This document shows, piece after piece, positions 45,756 to 57,560 of a stretch of 64,000 nt of DNA. The position numbers and the translations under genes are program-made. Origin of the DNA: Agaricus subrufescens (lineage: Eukaryota; Basidiomycota; Agaricomycetes; Agaricales; Agaricaceae); assembly GCA_029945375.1 (NCBI GenBank), contig CM057060.1:3534001-3598000 (forward strand). Reading direction: 5' to 3'. Numbering within the stretch: the first letter of the stretch is position 1; each line of letters begins with the position of its first letter. The notes beneath the pieces are model-generated. The model worked only from the letters and a program-made list of their open reading frames with translations, had not been told where the DNA came from and did no database searches.

Positions 45756-48700
45756 ATGCCTAGCCATACCGCTGCTAGTGCTCTTATCAAGCTCTATTCC
45801 TTCGATGGCGCCCCTTGGAAGTGGCCTGCCTGGCAGGCTCGTACGAATATCAAGCACGGCCTGTTCCCACCCGACGACAAGCACCTTCCTCCTGGGTTCT
45901 CGCGCGAAGACGCCTTGAATGTACAATCTTATTTCTTAGCGTACAATGCGCTACCAAACGAGGACGACAAGATCAAGTTTGCCACCAAGAACAAAGGTGG
46001 CGCCGCATACCCAGGCCGCCGTATCTGGAACGATTTCGTTACGAGAAATTGGGGTAGATGGGGCCTTCACACTGTGATCGTGGCCGAGCTCAAGGACGCG
46101 AATATCCACCCGCAAGATATTCTCATTCGGGAGCCCGGCGTCCCTTGGCCTGTTGCCGATTCATATGTTCCCGTCATACTTGATAGCCTTGGCTTGAAAC
46201 TATTCGGCGAAGAAGCATTCCCGAACGACACTGATGTACTTCCCACCGACCTTCGCAATTGCCTCAAAATCATCATTCAGAGGTCCTGGGGCAAGATACG
46301 CCAACAACTTTCCGCCCTTAAATCGAGGGCTGCGACGATAGAAAAAAATGCACGAGAAGCCTTCCAAGGTATGGCACTTGTCGTCATCCCCCCTCCAATT
46401 CGCACTTAATGGCATCCCGTTTACGCCTGACAGAACTGGAGGCAAACAAGGAGAAGCCCCTCAAGAGTCAGGTCAACAAAACGATTCGTGCGGTTGCCAA
46501 GTGGAAGGAGTGCGCCGAAGTCCTTAACACCGCCGCTCATGTTGCTACCGCCAATGAAATGATGTGTACCCTACAGAATATCATGGAGACGCTAGGTGCC
46601 AAGATCAACGTAAAGAAGCGGATTGAAAGCGGTGAGACTAAAGGTATGGAGGTATCTTTAGTCCTCAACGGCTAGCGTCTAATGAATTCAAAGCCCTTTG
46701 TAAAGTTTCCACTCAGGCACTCCGAGACCTGGCAAGCGCAGAAGACGTCACCGACTTGCTCAATACTTATCGTGAATATTTCGAAATGGATGCCGAAGAG
46801 GATCCCGAGCCTCCCATCCCACTCACTACGGACTCTCCCCGCGTCAACGGTACACATATCGATGAAGATGGTGATCTCGGTATGGAAGTAGAGGCGAAAA
46901 TGACGCCGGGTGCTCTTCTCAAGGCTCTGGGATTTAAATACGGGCTTCCCCCCTCCTTCAACGGCTTTCGCTCTCGATCTGGAATGTTGGCATGGGATTT
47001 CAAAGAGGATGCACCTGAAGACATAGAGGAGATCAAGCTTCACTGGCACCAGCTCGCCGGCGTTCATTCCATCATTCGCCACGTCTTTGTTGATGGAGAA
47101 GCTGTAAGTGTTGTTCCCGGGATACTCGTCGGCGATGAAGTCGGGTTAGGAAAAACGGCTCAAGCCATCACTACGATTGCGCTACTCAATCAAATAATCT
47201 ACTCTCAGAAGAATCAACTGGAGTGCCCACCTGTCATCGGTAAGAATCTTGTTCTACATGATTTCGGAGTAGGAATTGATTGCTCTTCCAGCTGCTCGCC
47301 CTTTTTTCTTAGGCCTTCGTCATGTTCCTTCACTTCCGCACCTTATACTTTGCCCCGGCACGCTTGTAGTTCAATGGATCAACGAGTTGAAGGTGTTTTT
47401 TCTCCCGCGTAGTGTTGATATACTCGTGTATGACAGCAGAGTGGACGGAACTCATTTTTGGAGTCAATCTGGGCCCCTTCATTCATCTGTCCATGAGCCT
47501 CATAATCGAATCGTCATAGCGACCCACTCAGTAAGTTATCTCAATAAAGAAATGATATTTGACTAACATTTGTTGTCTTCTAGGCCATTTTTAACGATTT
47601 CCGGAATAAGCATAAGAAGGCCAAAACCAAAAATGCTCGGCCTTGGGACTTACCGGCTGCCAACAAACAAATTCAAGGGTCTATTTTTGAACAATCTTTC
47701 CTTAGTATTATTATCGACGAAGCTCATCATATGCGGGTCCCCGGAAACAATCATCTGGCTGGTTTACGGCTCGTACGACAATCAAAGATGAGAATGATTA
47801 TGACGGCTACTCCTCTTCACACTGCTCCAAGGGTCGGTTTCTCCATATATCGACATTGAATTACATCTGACTTTTGGTCTTCGAAGGACATCGCCTCCAT
47901 GGGGCGTCTTGTCGGCATCCCTCACTTCCTCGATGAGGCCTCGTTCATCGAAGAGAAACAAGACGCATCTACTCTCCGTAGGGTCAAGAAATATGATGAC
48001 GATGGCGCTACATTCCTCTCCGAACAATTGAAGATTGTCCGTCGCCTCCAAGCGCATTGTAAAGGTCATTTTTTGCGGCGGTCACCCACCAGCGTCGATT
48101 TCCAAAATCAGGTTTTACTGCCTCTTCCTCCATACTCTGAGATTATAGGTATTGTTGATCTGACTGAACGAGAATTAAATATCATCCAGGAGCGTGCCAA
48201 GGCCGCCAAAGCGCTGTATGTATCACTATAATCCCATGAGACATTTCTTACCATCTCAAAGGATGCTGAATGCTAATCCGAATGGGATTCGGACGAGGGT
48301 AAGAAATATGCATGGATATCACTACCGATCAATTCAATTCACCCACCTAGAATTTCTATCTCGAGTATCGTTTGGCAGTCGGCTACGCGAAGGACGATGC
48401 TGACAGCTTGTGGCCGACATTTCGCTCACTTGAAGAATGGGAGCCCGTCAAGAGTACGAAAATGGAGATCTTGGCCCGAATTTGTGTCCATTACCTCTCG
48501 CATGACAATGTCGAAGACGTTACTTTTGAGGAGGGAAGGCCAAATTTCCCTCCAATTCCCAAGGTCACAGACGCTAAAACGCAGAGGACCCGGCGAATCA
48601 TCGTTTATGGCGAGTTTCCATCTATGGCGCCACTCCTGCAAAATGTTAAGTCCTGCTAGTTTTATGAGACACAATATTGTTGCTAATACACAACCGATCC

Positions 48701-51175
48701 ATTCTTCAGGTACTTAAGCTCTATGATGTTGAAAGCCTGGCTATACATGGGGAGGTCAGCTTTCAACTGCGAGCAAAGCGCGTTAAGGACTTTGTCAATC
48801 CCCAGCACCCTGCTCGTGTTCTGATTTTCTCGAGTGTTGGCGGTGTTGGTCTTAATCTCTCTGTTGCTGATGTTGTCATCTTCTTTGTGAGTCACAAACT
48901 TCCTCGTCATGTAACATAATTACTCACTTGTTTCTCAGGACCAACCGTGGTCGGCTCAGGATGTGCGACAGATACGAGGTCGAGCACACCGACAACCGCA
49001 GCAAAAAATAGTTAAATCTATCCATATCCTCGCAAACGACTCTTCGGACCCTCTCATGTATTCTGTCGCATGCGGGAAACATAAGTTATATGACGCCTTT
49101 GTGAACAAAGGTATGGGTGAAGGCAAGTAAACTTCTCCGTAATTGGATCTCATTACTCATCGAATGGATCTCAGATTTGAGATCGCTGTTACAAGGCCAG
49201 ATTCCAGACGATTTCGACGAGAACGAGACGGACATCATAGACGATAATTCTCAATCTCAACTCGATCAGAAACCAAGGAGGACCAAGCGTCTCACCAAGA
49301 AGGCAGTAAAAAAAGACAAGGAAGACATGCCTTCGACCATCGCGGCTCCGACACCTGTCTGCCCGACGGAAGGAGATGCTAGTGGTGTGGCTGATCCTGC
49401 GCCTTCAGCTCCTTTGACCAAGCCGGAGTCGGATCCTGCCATGCATGTTACAGCGCGCAAGCAGAGGAAAAAGCGTATCAGTAAGTCCATCATTAGCGAA
49501 GACGAGGGGTTGCCCGATTCAGGTATCTATAACATTGAGAAGACTGCATGGCAAAAGGCTTATGACTTAACAGGTATCTCGTCTCGTGGCCAGCCACCTC
49601 TCTCCTCAGACGTTGCCTCTTCCTGCGATCCATCAAGTACTGGTGATATCACCACACAAAAGAGTCTCAGCAATACAAGAGATGTTGATTCCAGTATGTC
49701 AATGTTGCCTACGCAGCAGAGTAGGCGCAGTATCGTAGACGAAGACACCGATATGACTTCCCCGATAACTTCCCCTAAAAGCGGTCATTTGTCCCGGTGT
49801 CCATCTGACAGTGAGGGCTTCAGCGACGGCATAATACCTACTTCAGGTTTGTTGTCAATACCCTTTCTATGCTGGAACAAAAGATCTTGACGCGGCAGTT
49901 CACCTTTAGATTACGTATCAGAACCTGAGTACAGCGAGGGCTTTACCTCTACCGCACTTTCTGAAGGTGTGCATATTGAATATTCACTGTGGTCATCTTA
50001 ACAGCTCTTACTAGACGGGAATACATACAACGTCGATAAATCAGATCCAGCTTCGGAAAATGAGCCCGATGCAGATAAAATGATTGTTGACGTCCCAAGT
50101 CCACACGACAGATCGCCACCCCAAAAACGACCTCGTCACGGAACTATTAGCGCTGAAGATCGTTCTAACCTTGTAGCAGCAAGTGCAACCGTAGCGGGCC
50201 CTAGTGGTCAATCTGATGATAGTACGTAGCATCCTTTATCAAGACCGACAGAGGGTTAACGAAGACCAGCATCTTTGGCAGCAAGGATTGTTTCGCCATC
50301 CGATCCCATTGAGAAGAAATCCGTGGCAACCCCCACAGCAGAAAACACGCCCCAGGCTGATGAGGATCGTCAAGCACCAAGATGTAAGCATTTATTTATC
50401 TCGTCATTTGTTCATTTTTCCATATCTCTCCCTAGCTGGCAGAAAGCCGGGCACCAAAAATCCCTTTGCCCGCAAATCGGCTCCTCTGGCACGCCCTGTA
50501 TTAAATGCTCGTCGAGACGCATCTCTACCTCTCGCATCTCAGCTCGGATTTCGTCGCAGTCTTCCTACAAACCCACCGGCCCACGAACCTCCACCTCTGC
50601 AATGGGACTCACAATTGGATGATTCCTTTATCCCGCGTGGTCGGTCACCAGGCGCACCCCACCCACACCATAGAAAGCATACTTCGCGAGGCCGAGCCCG
50701 CATAGAATCAAAAACCTTACCGGAGCCATCTTCTGCCACTACACAAATACACCCTTCCACACAACAACCATCTCCCGTTACGACACAAATCCACCCTTCT
50801 TGTAGACAAGTACATCCTACCCCTCAGCAAGTACGCCCTGCGACTCAGCAGGGACGTCATCCCTCGCAACAAGCTGCCGTTTCATCAGTACATCATGTCC
50901 CTCAGCAAGCACGCCCTGCTCCTCAGCAGGTGCGTCATCCCTCTCAGCAAGTCGTCGCTCCGTCAGTACATCGTGTCCCTCAGCAAATACGCCCTGCTCC
51001 TGAGCAGGTGCGTCGCCCTTCTCAACAAGCTGCCACTCCGTCGCCGCGCGACGTTTTCGTAACATCCACTTCTCCCGCCGCGCTGCCCATGGAGCGCCAA
51101 AGTTCGGGAGGGTCTCGCGTGCCTCCCAGATCGGCATTGAAAGGTCATCGAGAAAAGGCGAAGAAATCGGGTTAG
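45756..51175 (+). CDS. SNF2-family DNA-dependent ATPase/helicase with long disordered tail
   Basis: Superfamily 2 ATPase. Exons up to the core begin at 45756, 46434, 46694, 47292, 47584, 47887, 48262, 48351, 48710, 48939 and 49175; phases agree. Motif I is GDEVGLGKT (about residue 421), motif II DEAHH (about 581), motif III TATPL, motif IV-like RIIVYGEF, motif V VGGVGLNLSVADVV, and motif VI RQIRGRAHRQPQQ (about 909). The 420 residues before motif I include WNDFVTRNWGRWGLHTV and a coiled-coil-like SRAATIEKNAREAF; they match no domain I know. After the core, at least three more exons code for a charged region with basic clusters (RRTKRLTKKAVKKDK; RKKRISK), then a Gln/Pro/His/Val repeat (QQARPAPQQVRHPSQQ type), ending KAKKSG. 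SNF2 proteins translocate on DNA and remodel chromatin. Nuclear location is likely. The exon layout after about 49850 is less certain. Confidence 0.88.
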
Positions 51176-51716
51176 TTTTCTCGGCAGCAGTATAATCAGA
51201 CATATGGAAGTATATCTACTTGGATCCGTTGTATCTACCGTAAATGCTCAGTCAATTCTATGTTCTCTCTATTCTGGAATTCTCCCTAGTCTCTAGAGTC
51301 ATGTTACATGCCGCTATCCTGTTAACTTAATCTAGCCACTCTCAACTATTTCTTGGTTCGCTATGATTCACGGATATCACACCTTCACAACAGCGTCAAA
51401 GACGATGTGTCTCGGCTTTCATCTCCATATAACTCCTTCACAATACTGTCGGAGACGATGCATCTCGATGGAGACAGCTATCAGTTAGAGGTGACGTGTT
51501 GTGCTGAGGTGTGAGAACGCCAAAAATTACGTCAAGGACGAGGAATGAGGCACGCACAAGGAGACAGGCCACGAGGGACCTTCGATGACAGGTTGAACGG
51601 TAGGAACAACAGCTGTTGACTTTGGACGTAACTCAAGTAGGATTCATTGGTGAGCACACAAGGGATCAAGCAGTGCAAAAGCATTTATAGGTTGTTGGAG
51701 AACTACAGTATACGGA
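51176..51716. other. Start of the 1.46-kb tandem duplication, no gene
   Basis: From about 51360 this DNA recurs at about 52817 onward (TATGATTCACGGATA, GTCGGAGACGATGCAT, GAACGCCAAAAATTACGTCA). It is the downstream flank of the first small orphan. Confidence 0.6.
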
Positions 51717-52444
51717 CTAGTTGATCGACTCAGTAGAACAGCTACTCGTGTCTTCATGATCAGGAACAGGCAACGCCCAAAATCTTTCCTCCATTGACCC
51801 TTCAATGACGCGCCTTGCAAAGTTGAAAGCTAATTGAAGGAATATAAGACAAGTCTTCGAATCAAAAAAAAGAGGAAAAGAATTACGCACAATAATCATC
51901 TGGGAGGGCTTCACCTGAATACGCACGCAGCTCTGTGGGGCCCGAAATTCTGCCCTCGAATTCATAGAAGTTAGACCCGGGGGGAGCCTGGGGGAGAATT
52001 AATGAGGACCTGACAAAGGGAGAATGAACACACGTATGCTTCCAAGACCGTGATTCGAACGTTATCAACAGTTTCAAGTATCACTCTCCTAACAACAGGA
52101 GAAATCTATCTCCATCGGTTTCAATCCACCCATCAAGACAATAAATTTTCATTTACCCATATAATCTTGCCGGGGAGGCGAGCTCGAAGACGCATACGGG
52201 CGAACCTTCTCATCATGGACCCCAGGATGGGAGGAGAAGAATTCAGATATTCCAATAGATCGAGGACGGGCTCGACGATCGGAGCCGGATGGGGGAGATT
52301 ATAAGAAACGCCATCCTCCTGCTCGAAGGCAAGCCAAACGCGATAGGGGAGCCTGAGGCCGTGGGTGTAGAACCTTTCAGGTTCTTCATCTGACATAGAG
52401 TCGTTGGACGGGGGTGAAGACGACGGAAGCAACTCGGCAGACAT
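51717..52444 (-). CDS. Small tandem orphan, copy 1 (about 190 aa, 4 exons)
   Basis: Exon 1 runs from 52444 to 52157 and codes for MSAELLPSSSPPSNDSMSDE, then FYTHGLRLPYRVWLAFEQED and SPPILGSMM. Splicing gives GKIIW/ISPVVRRVILETVDNVRI, then TVLEAY/APPGSNFYEFEGRIS, then PLPDDY-type/SFNFARRVIEGSMEERFW. The acidic end closes at 51717. Intron donors are gtaaat, gtgtgt and gtgcgt. The Ser/Pro/acidic N-terminus looks disordered and the rest is a compact alpha/beta-like domain. No family is recognised. There is no signal peptide, so it is probably intracellular. Copy 2 is near-identical and copy 3 diverged. Confidence 0.75.
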
Positions 52445-53173
52445 GGATAGTAAGCTATAGGATGATCCACCACATCGAGCTATATATGTGAGGGAGGTAC
52501 TGTGAGGGCGGATCACCACAGGAACGGTGATCGGAAGGAGGAATAAAGTTGAACTGACAAAGTGATGAACGTTAATAGGTCACCGGTATCCTGTTGTCGT
52601 GGAAAGGATTTTCGTTTTTGCCTGGCACGTAGTGCGGGTGATACGTATGCTCCTAGACATCACGGCTACAGTAGCGGGCGGCGTTAAAAAAACAACGGAA
52701 ACACTAAAAGGCATACGTTTGGTGAAGAGTTAACCTAGTTAGTAACCTAGTTAGTATAAGCGGACAGAGGAATTCTTACTTAATTTTGGTCCATACTGCC
52801 AATTATTCCTTTGTTTACTATGATTCACGGATACCACACCTTCGCGACAGCGTCGAAGACGATGCGTGTCGATTTTCATCCCGATACCGCTCCTTCACGA
52901 CACGGTCGGAGACGATGCATTTCGATTGAGACGGCTATCAGGTGTTGGAGGTGACGTGTTCTGCCGAGGTGTGAGAACGCCAAAAATTACGTCAAAGACG
53001 AGGAATAAGGCACGCACTAGGAGACAGGCCGCGAGGGATCTTCGATGACAAGTTGAGCTCTAGGAACACAATAGTTGTTGACTTCGAACATAAGTGAAGC
53101 AGGATTAGTCAGTGAGCAGGGATCAAGCAGCGCAAAAACATTCATAGGTTGATAGAGAACTATAGTATACAGA
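52445..53173. other. Spacer between copies 1 and 2
   Basis: It contains the copy 1 promoter (a TATATATG-like box just upstream of the start) and the duplicated downstream flank of copy 2. No further gene. Confidence 0.55.
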
Positions 53174-53903
53174 TTACTCGAACAACTCAATGGAAGAGCT
53201 ACTTGTGTCTTCATGATCAGGAGCAGGCAACGCCCAAAATCTTTCCTCCATTGATCCTTCAATGACGCGCCTTGCAAAGTTGAAAGCTAATTGCAGGAAT
53301 ATAAGAAAAGTCTTTGAATTAAAAAAGGGGAAAAAATTACGCACAGTAATCATCGGGGAGGGGCCCACCTGAATACGCACGTAGCTCGGTGGGGCCCGAA
53401 ATTCTGCCCTCGAATTCATAGAAGTTAGAGTCGGGGGGAGCCTGTGGGAGAATTAATAAAAATCTGAGAAGGGAGAATGATCATAAACATACATATGCTT
53501 CCAAGACCGTGATTCGAACGCCATCAATGGTTTCAAGTACCACTCTCCTAACATCAGGATAAACCTATCTCCATCAGTTTCAATCTACTCATCAAGATAA
53601 TAAATTTTGAAATACCCATATAACCTTGCCGGGGAGGCGAGCTCGAAGACCCATATGGTCGAACCTTATCATCATGGACCCGAGGATAGGAGGGGAAGAA
53701 TACAGATATTCAAATAGGTCAAGAGCAGGCTCGATGATCGGGGGCGGATGGGGGAGATTATAAGAAACGCCATCCTCCTGCTCCAAGGCAAGCCAAAAGC
53801 GATAGGGAAGCCTGAGGCCGTGGGTGTAGAACCTTTCAGGTTCTTCACTGGACAAGGAGTCGTCGGATGGAGGTGAAGATGGTGGAAGCGACTCGACAGG
53901 CAT
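53174..53903 (-). CDS. Small tandem orphan, copy 2 (about 190 aa, 4 exons)
   Basis: Same structure as copy 1. It starts MPVESLPPSSPPSDDSLSSE at 53903. Exon joints are GKVIW/VYPDVRRVVLETIDGVRI, LEAY/APPDSNFYEFEGRISG and LPDDY/SFNFARRVIEG. It ends SSSIELFE at 53174. Reading frame and splice sites are intact, so both copies could be expressed. Differences from copy 1 are scattered substitutions. Function unknown. Confidence 0.75.
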
Positions 53904-54565
53904 GGATAGTAAGCGATAGGATGAACCACCGCATCGAGCTATATACCCAGGGCCGGGAGGGATGTGCTGTGAGGAGGGCGGATAACCACAGGAACAGTGA
54001 TCGGAAGGAAGAACAAAGTCGAACTGACAAAGAGATAAACGTGAATAGGTCACCGGTATCCTGTTGTCGTGTAAAGGATTCTGTTCTTGCCTGTCACCTA
54101 GTGCGGGTGAGACGTATGCTCCTGGACATCACGGCTACAGCAGCGGGTGGCGTTAAAAAATAGTGAGAACACCAATATGCATGCGTTCTGTAAAGAGCTA
54201 ACGCAGTTTTAATATAAGAGGCTCAGAAACATTCCTACTTAATTTTGGAGGACTTCGAGGAAAGCGCGAGGCCGGGGGGATAGTGAAAAATTAACCATCG
54301 AGTGAAGGACCCGCGTTTGCCGGTAGACCACAGGCAGATTAATCAATTCACTAGACAGTCCTTGGTGAAGCGGTCTCTTCTTAATTTATCGTCGGCAAGA
54401 CTCCTGCGTCACCACCGATTAAGTTGGTGAAAGCTATTCCTGTTACTATTGTTGATAGTCAGTTTACCTCCTCTATAAAGTAATGTATCTTTACATTTAC
54501 ATATGGTATGAGGTTACGAGGCTACCGTAATGAAACAATAAGGGACCCTTCCCTGTGGAACACGC
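53904..54565. other. Spacer between copies 2 and 3
   Basis: The end of the duplicated unit lies at about 54250. The rest shows no gene. Confidence 0.5.
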
Positions 54566-55232
54566 TCATGGCAAGGGAGACGGAGAAGGCTCTTTCCAAA
54601 ACTTCTCTTCCATTGAAGCTTCAATCACAAGCCCAGCTATCCTGAGAGCTGGAAGGCGAAGAATCAGTACAAATTTGAGATTATTAAAAAAACTTGGTAC
54701 AATAATCATCAGGGAGTGGCTGGCAATTATACGCGCGTAGCCTTGTGGAATCGACCACTCGACCCTCGATTTCATAATACCGAGACTGAATAGAGACCTG
54801 CAGGTTTTCAATAGGAGCATTACGGTAGAGGATTCAGCATACATCTGCTTCCTCGATCATAACTTCAATGCCGTCGATAGTTTTTATCATAGCGGTTCTC
54901 AAGATCGCGTCAAACTTTTCTAGTCAGTTCAATATAATTACTTTGAGACAAGAATGACATACTGATATAACCTCGCCCGGAAGGCGAACTCGAAGACCCG
55001 CCTCGCCGAACACGTTCATCATAGAGCCTAAGATGGGCGGAGAAGCGTTCTTGTACTCTTTGAGGTCGAGGACGGGCTCTACTGAACGGCAAGGCCACTT
55101 GATGTTGATGTGTACATGTTTATACTCCTGGCCAAATGCAAGCCAAAAGCGGCGAGGAAGCTCAAGGCTCCAGGAGTAGAAATAGGCAGGCTCCTGGGTG
55201 GTGGACGAAAACAAACGTTTTGGTGTGGACAT
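54566..55232 (-). CDS. Small tandem orphan, diverged copy 3 (4 exons)
   Basis: Starts MSTPKRLFSSTTQEPAYFYS at 55232. It keeps LPRRFWLAFGQE, VEPVLDLKEYKNASPPILGS and RVRLPGEVIS. The later exons give IDGIEVMIEEAD, YYEIEGRVVDSTRLRAY, PLPDDY, then RIAGLVIEASMEEKFW, and stop at 54566. Core motifs (SPPILGSMM, YEIEGR or YEFEGR, LPDDY, I-E-SMEE-FW) are shared with copies 1 and 2, while the N-terminus and tail differ. This is an older duplicate. The exon 2 acceptor is uncertain. Confidence 0.7.
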
Positions 55233-55500
55233 GGAGGAGATGAGTGGCTAATTGGATCCACGGGTCGACTTTATAGACTCACAGAGAAGGACACCGGAAA
55301 TATGGCGACTGTGGGGGAGTAGAGAATCGGTGTCGGTCAGATTGAGGAAGTCTACACTATGTGGGCAGGGATTAACTCGCGGAAAGAGATGCGGATGCCC
55401 AGACTATGTGAGCGGATAAACACTCTAAGATGCTAATACTTAACTCACCGTGCAAGGCTCCCAACCTCCCCCGACGCTCGTGCGTACAAGCTAAGATCTG
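55233..55500. other. Upstream region of copy 3
   Basis: Promoter region and transition to repeats; no gene. Confidence 0.5.
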
Positions 55501-57560
55501 CGCAGGCCCTGTATAGAATCATCGACGAACACGTCAGAGATATCCCAGGGACATGCCGTCGCCGCCGATGATGACATCTGGAAGCAATAGCACAAGCGTT
55601 CGTCGACGTAACGTCTGACGGGTAATGCGCTGGACACTGATACTCTGATGCTGCGTTCATGGTGTGATTGATGGTTGAAGAATGACATGCCAAACAAAGC
55701 ACGGAGACGCTTTGTTTGGTTCCATCACTCTATCTTTCACCAGACATTCGTCGGTGAAGATCCCGATTCTTGACGTTGCGTCAGCGGGACTTTGGAGCAC
55801 CAGGCTTTACGTCGGTGGTCCCGGCCAAAGGTTTTCCATTTAGCTTTCCCTCATTGCCGATCCATCACCAGATGTTCATCGGTGAGATTACTACTGCTTG
55901 ACGTTGTGCCAGCAGGCCTTGCTCACCAGACGTTCGTCGGCGAAGTATTCTATAATCGAGGGTGGCTTCCTACCAACGGGATAACTATAGCGTCACCCAC
56001 GGCGTCGGCGACACTTAATAGAAACCCCTTTCATGCTCACCGCAACGGAAATGACATCCACGTCTTTGAGAGAGGGTGTAGAATCACTTTACAGCATACC
56101 CGCTTTGGTGAGTCTTATCCAATAACATTTCCGTGTCCATGCTCATGCTCACCGCAACGGAAATGACGTCCACGTCTTTGAGAGAGTGTGTAGAGTCACT
56201 TACAGCATACCCGCTTTGGTGAGTCTCATCTAATAGCGTTTCCGCGTCCACGCGGCCCATGGCAACCTGCTTGAAGGTCGATTCTTATATCAATCCCAGA
56301 TTCGACGTGTCCATGATGTGTCACGGAAATGACGTCCATCGTCTTTTTTCTATGTAGAGTTTGTCAGCATCCCCGCTTCTGGACGTTGCGTCAGTCAGGA
56401 CCAGTGTTTCCGCGTCCACGCGGCCCATGGCAACCTGCTTGAAGGTCGCATTCATGCTATGCGTCCCAGACGACGTTGCACCCAAAGTGTGTCTCCGCCG
56501 CTTTGTTTGCTTCCATCAGTTTTCTATCAGACGTTTGTCGGTGAAGATCCTGATTCTTGACGTTGCGTGGCCACGTCGGTGGTCGCGGCAACTCTTCCAT
56601 TTAGCTTTCGCCCCTGGCCATTCGCACCCATCGCCAGACATTCGTCGGTGAGATTACTACTCCTTGACGTTGTGCCAGTAGGCCTTGCTACAAGACGTTC
56701 GTCGGCGAAGCATTCTATAATCGAGGGTGACTTCCTACCAACGGGATAACTGTAGCGTCACCCATGGCGTCGGCGACACTTAATAGAACCCCTTTCATGC
56801 TCACCGCAACGGAAATGACGTCCACGTCTTTGAGAGAGGGTGTAGAGTCACTTTACAGCATACCCGCTTTGGTGAGTCTCATCCAATAACATTTCCGTGT
56901 CCATGCTCATGCTCACCGCAACGGAAATGACGTCCACGTCTTTGAGAGAGGGTGTAGAGTCACTTTACAACATACCCGCTTTGGTGAGTCTCATCTAATA
57001 GCGTTTCCGCGTCCACGCGGCCCATGGCAACCTGCTTGAAGGTCGCATTCATGCTATGCGTCCCAGACGACGTTGCACCCAAAGTGTGTCTCCGCCGCTT
57101 TGTTTGCTTCCATCAGTTTTCTATCAGACATTCGTCGGTGAGATTACTACTGCTTGACGTTGTGCCAGCAGGCCTTGCTACAAGACGTTCGTCGGCGAAG
57201 TACTCTTTTATTGAGGGTGACTCCCCATCGGTGGAATAACTGTAGTATGACCCAAGCATCGGCGACAAGTAATAGAGCCCCTTTCGTGCTCACCGTAGCG
57301 GTAATGGCGACCACGTCTTTGAGAGAGGGCGTAGAGTCACTTTACAGCATACCCGCTTTGGTGAGTCTCGTCCAATAACATTTCCGTGCCCATGCTCATG
57401 CTCAATGCAACGGAAATGCCGTCCACGTCTTTGAGAGAGGGTGTAGAGTCACTTTACAACATACCCGCTTTGGTGAGTCTCATCTAATAGCGTTTCCGCG
57501 TCCATGCGGCCCCTGGCAACCTGTCTGAAGGCTGCGTTCACGCCATGCGCCCCACAGAAG
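55500..57560. repeat. Dispersed repeat family, right block
   Basis: Nested repeats. A sub-unit with CTCACCGCAACGGAAATGAC, TCCACGTCTTTGAGAGAG, GTGTAGAGTCACTTTACA and ATACCCGCTTTGGTGAGTCT appears six times (near 56032, 56148, 56800, 56915, 57285 and 57400). Larger units start with CCAGACGTTCGTCGGCGAAG and TTGACGTTGTGCCAGCAGG. The order TTTGTTTGGTTCC, CCAGACATTCGTCGGTGAA, TTGACGTTGCGTCAG at about 55711-55780 matches the left block at 38108-38200 in the same orientation. Open frames here repeat one another and are not genes. Confidence 0.8.

Larger units (their letters stand above)
51340..54250. repeat. Tandem segmental duplication, unit about 1.46 kb
   Basis: Two direct copies, about 51340-52800 and 52800-54250, each carry one minus-strand orphan gene plus both flanks. 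The flank marker TATGATTCACGG is offset by about 1457 bp, and the start codons (52444 and 53903) by 1459 bp. Confidence 0.85.

Noticed and set aside
55792..57378. Several 60-124-codon plus frames
   Set aside because: They are copies of one another within the dispersed repeat block.
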